Positions 60,315-64,000 of a DNA stretch of 64,000 bases are shown one piece after another. The first letter of the stretch is position 1, and every line of letters begins with the position of its first letter. The position numbers and the translations under genes were made by a program. The DNA is from Sphingobacteriales bacterium 50-39 (lineage in GTDB: Bacteria > Bacteroidota > Bacteroidia > Chitinophagales > Chitinophagaceae), in contig MKTZ01000010.1 of assembly GCA_001898505.1 (NCBI GenBank), positions 1-64,000 on the forward strand. The letters are read 5' to 3'. Under the pieces are notes generated by a model. That model ran no database searches, had not been told where the DNA came from, and saw only the letters and a program-made list of their open reading frames with translations.

Positions 60315-60336
60315 ATTCGGGGGGCGACCCCCGAAT
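60315..60336. repeat. Perfect hairpin with GCGA loop
   Basis: ATTCGGGGG-GCGA-CCCCCGAAT is a 9-bp perfect stem capped by a GNRA tetraloop, and a 10-bp palindrome CAAATATTTG follows 2 bp later. It is not followed by a T run on either strand, so it is not a standard terminator. Confidence 0.6.
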
Positions 60337-60404
60337 TGCAAATATTTGATAATCATTGATTGGGTTGGGCTTGGCGCATACTTTAAAAAAAGTGAATACA
60401 ACTT

Positions 60405-60431
60405 TGTCCCCCTTTTGGGATGGTAGTCGTC
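60405..60431 (+). promoter_or_regulatory. Candidate ECF42-type promoter of the SDR operon
   Basis: TGTCCC (60405-60410) and CGTC (60428-60431) are separated by 17 bp, a normal ECF spacing. As I recall it, ECF42 factors recognise TGTCGA and CGA/TC. The start would lie about 20 bases before the SDR ATG. Confidence 0.4.
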
Positions 60432-60459
60432 ATTAAGATGAACATAAAATCTTAAAAAA

Positions 60460-61260
60460 ATGAGACGATTAAAAGACAAAGTTGCCGTGGTATATGGTAA
60501 CGGCGCCATCGGCGGAGCGATCGCGAGGGCCTTTGCCATGGAAGGGGCGAGGATCTTTCTGGCAGGGCTGACGCCTGTAAAGCTCAAGGCCATTGCCGAC
60601 GATGTCCTGATCGAGGGCGGGTCGATCGAGACGGCTGAGGTTGATGCTCTCGATGAACAGGCTGTAGAGAAGCACATGAATGAAGTAATTAAGAAGGCCG
60701 GGAAGGTCGATATTTCATTCAATGCCATCGGTGTTTCTTCGAAGGATGTCCAGCACACGCTGCTTGTAGATCTCCCGGTGGCGAATTTCATTTACCCGAT
60801 AGTGACTTATACGGAATCCCACTTCATAACCGCCAAGGCTGCGGCAAGGCGGATGATAAAGCAGGGGCACGGGGTAATTATCATGCATACGGCCAATTTG
60901 AGCCAGCTAAATGCACCTATGGGTGGTGGCAGAGGACCGGCCTGGGCGGCGCTGGAGGCGCTTTGCCGGGGGCTGTCAGTGGAATGCGGGGAGTACGGGG
61001 TGCGGGCAGTATGTTTGTTCTCGACCGCTGTACCGGAAACGCCTATCATAAGGAATGCTTTTACGGAGCTTTATGAGGCTACGGCGAAAGGCAGTGGCAT
61101 GAGCCGGGCGCAATTCGATGCTGTTGTTGCAAGCAATACGCACCGGAAGAAATTAACTACGCTGAAGGAGCTGACAGATGCGGCTGTTTTTGTCGCCAGC
61201 GATGAGGGCAGCGCTATCACCGGAACAGTTCTTAACCTGACGGCGGGAATGGTCGTCTAA
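60460..61260 (+). CDS. Divergent SDR-family oxidoreductase-like protein
   Basis: A 266-residue protein of the short-chain dehydrogenase fold. The nucleotide motif is VYGNGAIGGAIARAF (about 11-25; a G-x-G-x-I-G-G variant rather than TGxxxGxG). Strand IIMHTANLSQLN (about 145-156) replaces the catalytic Ser block, and where 'Y-x-x-x-K' is expected the sequence reads GRGPAWAALEALCRGL, so both Tyr and Lys are missing. The C-terminus is standard (SAITGTVLNLTAGM, cut). It may bind a dinucleotide without classical redox chemistry or use an unusual mechanism. It is the first gene of the ECF42-type operon, 12 bp before the next, and lies behind the candidate sigma-dependent promoter. Confidence 0.78.
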   Translation: MRRLKDKVAVVYGNGAIGGAIARAFAMEGARIFLAGLTPVKLKAIADDVLIEGGSIETAEVDALDEQAVEKHMNEVIKKAGKVDISFNAIGVSSKDVQHTLLVDLPVANFIYPIVTYTESHFITAKAAARRMIKQGHGVIIMHTANLSQLNAPMGGGRGPAWAALEALCRGLSVECGEYGVRAVCLFSTAVPETPIIRNAFTELYEATAKGSGMSRAQFDAVVASNTHRKKLTTLKELTDAAVFVASDEGSAITGTVLNLTAGMVV

Positions 61261-61272
61261 AAAAATACTAAA

Positions 61273-61743
61273 ATGAAAAAAATACTTATTATCCTTTGTG
61301 TGACGGCCGGACTGTCTTTGGGGCATGCAACGGCTCAGTCTGACACCAAGACAAACCTTGAAGATGTCCGAAAAGCCATTGCAGAGAGTAACGAATTGTA
61401 CTTTCAGGCTTTTGCGAAGAACGATACTGATCTGTTCATCAGCCGATATGCCGAAGATTGCTGGATAATGCTGCCGAATGCGCCGGCCTTGTGTGGCCCG
61501 AATGCAGCGAAGGATTTTTTCCAAGGCGGGTATAATAAATTTGGGGTAAGAAATGGGAAGCTTATTACCGTCGATGTCTATGGAGTAAGCGAGGATGTGG
61601 TGGCGGAGGTCGGTTTCTGGAAGTTATATAATATTAGTAACATCGAGATAGACGACGGTAAATTTATTGTACTTTGGAAAAAAACATCCCAGGGCTGGAA
61701 AATGTGGCGCGAGTCATTTAACAGCAGTCGCGGTAAAAAATAA
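61273..61743 (+). CDS. Secreted DUF4440/SnoaL-like protein
   Basis: A 156-residue protein with a signal peptide (MKKILIILCVTAGLSLGHAT, cut near AQS). The NTF2-like domain starts with VRKAIAESNELYFQAFAKND and contains AEDCWIMLPNAPALCGPNAA and the closing strands FIVLWKKTSQGWKMWRESF. It resembles ketosteroid isomerase-like or DUF4440 proteins; no catalytic Asp is certain. Its periplasmic location is in contrast to the other operon members and suggests that it handles an extracellular signal or stress product. The start is preceded by an A-rich leader (taaaaaaata). It lies 12 bp after the SDR gene and 26 bp before the YCII gene. Confidence 0.8.
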   Translation: MKKILIILCVTAGLSLGHATAQSDTKTNLEDVRKAIAESNELYFQAFAKNDTDLFISRYAEDCWIMLPNAPALCGPNAAKDFFQGGYNKFGVRNGKLITVDVYGVSEDVVAEVGFWKLYNISNIEIDDGKFIVLWKKTSQGWKMWRESFNSSRGKK

Positions 61744-61769
61744 AGTGTAAAATCATAAAACTTAAAAAA

Positions 61770-62123
61770 ATGAAAGATTTCTTATTGATCTATAGAGCAG
61801 ACTACTCCACTTATCCCGCCTCCAAGCCCGAAAGGTCGCCGGAAGAAATGCAGGCGTTGACCCAAAAATGGATGAACTGGGTAGCGGGCATTGCAGCGCA
61901 GGAAAAGCTGGTTGACAGGGGGAACAGATTGGTGCCTTCGGGCAAGGTGTTAAAAAGCAATGGCTCCGTATCGGATGGGCCTTATACCGAGATCAAGGAG
62001 TCGATCATGGGTTATTCCCTTATAAAGGCCGCATCTCTCGAAGAAGCTTCAAAACTGGCGGGTGGGTGTCCCATTCTGTCATACGATGGGAGCGTAGAGG
62101 TAAGGGAGATCAATGCCATCTGA
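61770..62123 (+). CDS. YCII-related (DGPF-type) protein
   Basis: A 117-residue protein of the YCII superfamily. The block KSNGSVSDGPYTEIKESIMG (about 70-89) is the DGPF-type signature (here DGPY), and FLLIYRADYSTYPASKPE at the start and a strand near the C-terminus (CPILSYDGSVEVREI) complete the ferredoxin-like fold. DGPF proteins are the typical genomic partners of ECF42 sigma factors; their role is undefined, with oxidative-stress protection suggested by the context only. The last 11 bp overlap the sigma gene, so translation is coupled. The start is the ATG behind 'cttaaaaaa'. Confidence 0.87.
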   Translation: MKDFLLIYRADYSTYPASKPERSPEEMQALTQKWMNWVAGIAAQEKLVDRGNRLVPSGKVLKSNGSVSDGPYTEIKESIMGYSLIKAASLEEASKLAGGCPILSYDGSVEVREINAI

Positions 62124-63363
62124 CCCGCGTATGCAGGAGAGTGAGCTGATACCGCATTTGTTCAGAACAGAGTACAGTAAGATAATTGCTGTGCTCTGTA
62201 ATTCTTTTGATCTGAGGCATCTGGAGGTTGCCGAAGATATTGCGAGCGAAACCTTTTTAAAGGCCACCGAGATCTGGGGAATTAGGGGAGTGCCGGAAAA
62301 TCCTACTGCCTGGCTTTATACCGTGGCAAAAAACAAGGTCAAGGATTATTTTAAGCACAATGCTGTTATTGAAAGACAGGTCAAAGAGACAATGAAGCTG
62401 AATGATATCGAGACGGCGCTGGACTTTGAGTTTAGCCATCAAAATATAGCGGACAGCCAATTGGCTATGATCTTTTCCGTGTGCAATCCGGAGAATTCCA
62501 CAGACGCTCAAATATGTTTGGCTCTTCAAATCCTATGCGGGTTCAGCGTGGAGGAGATCGCTAGTGCGTTCCTGACCAATCCGGAAACCATTAAGAAGCG
62601 TCTGCACAGGGCCAGGGTTAATCTTCGTAACGGAAATTTTCAGATCAAGGCGTTAAGCGACCCGGAAGTTAGGGCCAGGTCGGAAAGTGTTTTGAAAACT
62701 TTATACCTGTTGTTCAACGAAGGCTATTTTTCCAAGACGAATGATCAGTCCATTCGGAAGGATCTTTGTTTCGAAGCTATTCGATTGGGTTTGATCCTTG
62801 TAGGGAATGCATTGACGGATACTCCTCAGGCCAATGCTTTGCTTGCATTAATGTATTTTCAAAGCTCACGTTTTGATGCCAGGACCAACGACAGGGGAGA
62901 AATGATCCTTCTGGAGGATCAGGACAAGAGCTTATGGGATCGGGGGTTGATAGAAAGGGGGAATCATTACCTCGTAAATGCCTATGAGGGGAAGGAAGTT
63001 TCGAGATATCATTTGGAGGCGGCTATTGCGTACTGGCATACTACGCCAACGGGGGGGGGAAAATGGCAGCATATCTTACAATTATACAATCAGCTGCTCC
63101 TTATAGAATATTCACCTGTCACGGCATTGAACCGGGCGTTTGCGTTTGGGAAAGTCTATGGATGGGAGAAGGGGATAGAAGAAGCGGAGAAATTGAGCTT
63201 GAATGACAACAGTCATTATTATTCCTTATTGGGCTATCTGTATACGCGGGTAGATATTGACAGAGCTGTCGGCTATTATGAACAGGCTATTGCATTGACC
63301 CGATCGAGGGTGGAGGCGGAGACGTTGAGAAAGGAGGTTAGGCGATTGATGGGCGATATTTGA
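62113..63363 (+). CDS. ECF42-type RNA polymerase sigma factor with long C-terminal domain
   Basis: A 416-residue sigma factor. Region 2 is at about 15-85 (RTEYSKIIAVLCNSFDLRHL, EDIASETFLKATEIW, and AWLYTVAKNKVKDYFKHN). Region 4 is at about 125-178 (QICLALQILCGFSVEEIASA, LTNPETIKKRLHRARVNLR, the HTH). The remaining 235 residues are a helical SnoaL-unrelated extension (DUF6596-like), including LYLLFNEGYF, TALNRAFAFGKVYGWEKG and the TPR-like end. This domain layout defines group ECF42. Such factors act without an anti-sigma protein, and their C-terminal domain controls activity. The adjacent YCII gene and the candidate TGTC/CGTC promoter agree with autoregulation of this operon. A strong terminator follows. 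Confidence 0.92.
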   Translation: MPSDPRMQESELIPHLFRTEYSKIIAVLCNSFDLRHLEVAEDIASETFLKATEIWGIRGVPENPTAWLYTVAKNKVKDYFKHNAVIERQVKETMKLNDIETALDFEFSHQNIADSQLAMIFSVCNPENSTDAQICLALQILCGFSVEEIASAFLTNPETIKKRLHRARVNLRNGNFQIKALSDPEVRARSESVLKTLYLLFNEGYFSKTNDQSIRKDLCFEAIRLGLILVGNALTDTPQANALLALMYFQSSRFDARTNDRGEMILLEDQDKSLWDRGLIERGNHYLVNAYEGKEVSRYHLEAAIAYWHTTPTGGGKWQHILQLYNQLLLIEYSPVTALNRAFAFGKVYGWEKGIEEAEKLSLNDNSHYYSLLGYLYTRVDIDRAVGYYEQAIALTRSRVEAETLRKEVRRLMGDI

Positions 63364-63383
63364 TTTTCAAGCCATTATTTTTT

Positions 63384-63395
63384 CAGGTCGACCTG
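63384..63395. repeat. 12-bp perfect palindrome next to the terminator
   Basis: CAGGTCGACCTG (63384-63395) is an exact palindrome abutting the terminator stem, 69 bp before the mobC start. It could be an operator, a recombination site edge or part of oriT, or a chance motif. Confidence 0.45.
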
Positions 63396-63423
63396 GCCCC
63401 CATTGGGGGCTTTTTCTTTTTTT
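63396..63423 (+). terminator. Intrinsic terminator after the ECF42 sigma gene
   Basis: GCCCCC-ATT-GGGGGC (63396-63410) is a perfect 6-bp GC stem followed by TTTTTCTTTTTTT. It separates the sigma operon from the mobilization genes. Confidence 0.85.
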
Positions 63424-63464
63424 ATTTGCAGGTACGGCGTGACTAAAGCGTCGTTGTCAGCGTT

Positions 63465-63806
63465 ATGGGTAAGATCACGGGAAGGCCGAAGAAGGCGGTG
63501 ACGAGGGATAAGAATATAGGGTTCTTTGTCACCCAGGCGCAATACTTCATTATCCAGCAGAAGGCTGCTCGGGCGGGAGTTAATATTTCCGACTATATGC
63601 GTCAGGCGAGTGTATTTGGAGAAATACGCTCCCGGTGGAGTTTTGAAGAGAGGGACATCTTCAAAAAGATGGTAGGTATGTCCAATGACATACATGAACT
63701 GGTGACGATGGCCCGGCAGGAGGGGGTGGTGCAGTGTGCATTGTATTTCGGGCAATACGGGAAGCAGATCGATGAGGCGCTAAAACGGCTGGGTGATGCT
63801 AAGTAA
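63465..63806 (+). CDS. MobC-like mobilization protein
   Basis: A 113-residue accessory protein of relaxosomes. The N-terminus GRPKKAVTRDKNIGFFVT (cut) with YFIIQQKAARAGVNISDYMR (about 29-48) is the ribbon-helix-helix type arrangement of Bacteroidota mobilization proteins, whose signature 'VSDYLRQAAL' is nearly kept (ISDYMRQASV). It binds oriT DNA and helps the relaxase. It overlaps the relaxase gene by 11 bp. The downstream end is FGQYGKQIDEALKRLGDAK, a helical tail. It marks the left flank of a mobile or mobilizable element. Confidence 0.82.
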   Translation: MGKITGRPKKAVTRDKNIGFFVTQAQYFIIQQKAARAGVNISDYMRQASVFGEIRSRWSFEERDIFKKMVGMSNDIHELVTMARQEGVVQCALYFGQYGKQIDEALKRLGDAK

Positions 63807-64000
63807 GGTGTTTATAACGGGTAAGACCTTCAAGCAGACCTGCCAGTATGTGTGCCAGGACCTGGTAAGGGCGGAGGTGCTGGCTGTGGAGGGGGTACGT
63901 GGTCATGATCACCGGCTGATGGCGGAGGATTTCGAGCTACAGCATCAATTCTGGGCGGAGAAGGAAAAGCCGGTGTTCCATGCATCGTTGAGCTTTCCCC
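63796..64000 (+). CDS. Relaxase/mobilization nuclease, N-terminal part (partial)
   Basis: The frame opening at ATG 63796 gives 68 residues before the window ends. It starts MLSKVFITGKTFKQTCQYVC, matching the 'ITGKSF...C..Y' opening of Bacteroidota MobA/BmgA-type relaxases (VirD2-like superfamily). Then LVRAEVLAVEGVRG and LMAEDFELQHQFW follow, and the end VFHASLSFP fits the His-containing motif of the metal-binding triad ('H-x-S-L-S-F'). The full protein, probably 300-450 residues, continues past the window. It nicks oriT and starts conjugative transfer. The 11-bp overlap with the MobC-like gene indicates coupled translation. Confidence 0.8.
   Translation, partial: MLSKVFITGKTFKQTCQYVCQDLVRAEVLAVEGVRGHDHRLMAEDFELQHQFWAEKEKPVFHASLSFP

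Larger units (their letters stand above)
60057..60459. other. 403-bp intergenic region between the AraC and ECF42 units
   Basis: No convincing gene is seen; an 86-codon frame here starts with TTG and lacks coding character. It holds a perfect hairpin (60315-60336), the palindrome CAAATATTTG (60339-60348) and the candidate ECF42 promoter (60405-60431). Confidence 0.5.

Noticed and set aside
60089-60349. 86-codon plus-strand frame as a small gene
   Set aside because: TTG start, no coding character, passes through the perfect hairpin and matches nothing that I know.
1-64000. CRISPR array or classical restriction-modification system
   Set aside because: No regularly spaced repeats, no cas genes and no methylase/endonuclease pair are seen.

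Overview
The window looks like a chromosomal stretch from a member of the Bacteroidota, most likely a Chitinophagaceae-type soil or plant-associated bacterium (the family is inferred). Supporting signs are a SusC/SusD pair, two large FG-GAP/ASPIC lipoproteins, two proteins with a type IX secretion (gliding-motility type B) C-terminal domain, an ECF sigma factor with no anti-sigma neighbour, A-rich instead of Shine-Dalgarno leaders, and several promoters fitting the Bacteroidota TAnnTTTG -7 element. I saw no rRNA, tRNA or CRISPR array. Genes are packed tightly. Several convergent pairs share or abut their stop codons.

Layout. 1-6085 (+): the 3' half of rpoC with its terminator, an OmpH/Skp-like protein, an APC permease, heptose-7-phosphate kinase and ispD (overlapping by ATGA). 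6042-14675 (-): an envelope-type operon with a frameshifted transglutaminase-like gene, a Gfo/Idh oxidoreductase, a polyprenyl glycosylphosphotransferase, two M1 metallopeptidases (one with a barrel-like tail) and a GNAT/FemAB-like acyltransferase. 14903-29399: a secreted GH65 enzyme (-), a small membrane-anchored protein (+), and a carbohydrate-uptake locus (-) of susC, susD, a terminator and two giant FG-GAP/ASPIC lipoproteins. 29556-38554: a phosphoribosyltransferase, an orphan ECF sigma factor, an HD hydrolase, a thioesterase facing a MerR regulator, a T9SS cargo protein, and a Crp/Fnr regulator divergent from a ClC channel with a palindromic operator candidate between them. 38559-49185: a second T9SS cargo, a SolA-like oxidase, a secreted nucleoside hydrolase-SGNH fusion, and a 1823-residue secreted protein combining two beta-helix units, a propeller-like region, ThuA and GH9.

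49325-54832 carries an operon-like run of two RlaP/YcgL-type nucleotidyltransferases, a TrmO-like protein with an apparent internal deletion, and a UPF1/DNA2-like SF1 helicase. This is the best candidate for an undescribed RNA-repair or defence-type module. It is followed by a structured, terminator-ended intergenic RNA candidate. 55103-57818 holds an HGSNAT-like membrane acyltransferase and a Tat-exported serine hydrolase. 57852-59885 (-) is a small regulon of AraC regulator, PEP mutase/isocitrate lyase-like enzyme and SnoaL-like protein. A perfect 20-bp repeat lies 19 bp upstream of the -7 element of both promoters. 60460-63363 (+) is an ECF42-type sigma operon (divergent SDR, DUF4440 protein, YCII/DGPF protein, sigma factor) with a candidate self-controlled TGTC-N-CGTC promoter. 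After a strong terminator, the right end opens a mobilization module (MobC-like protein and the start of a relaxase), which suggests the edge of a mobile element.
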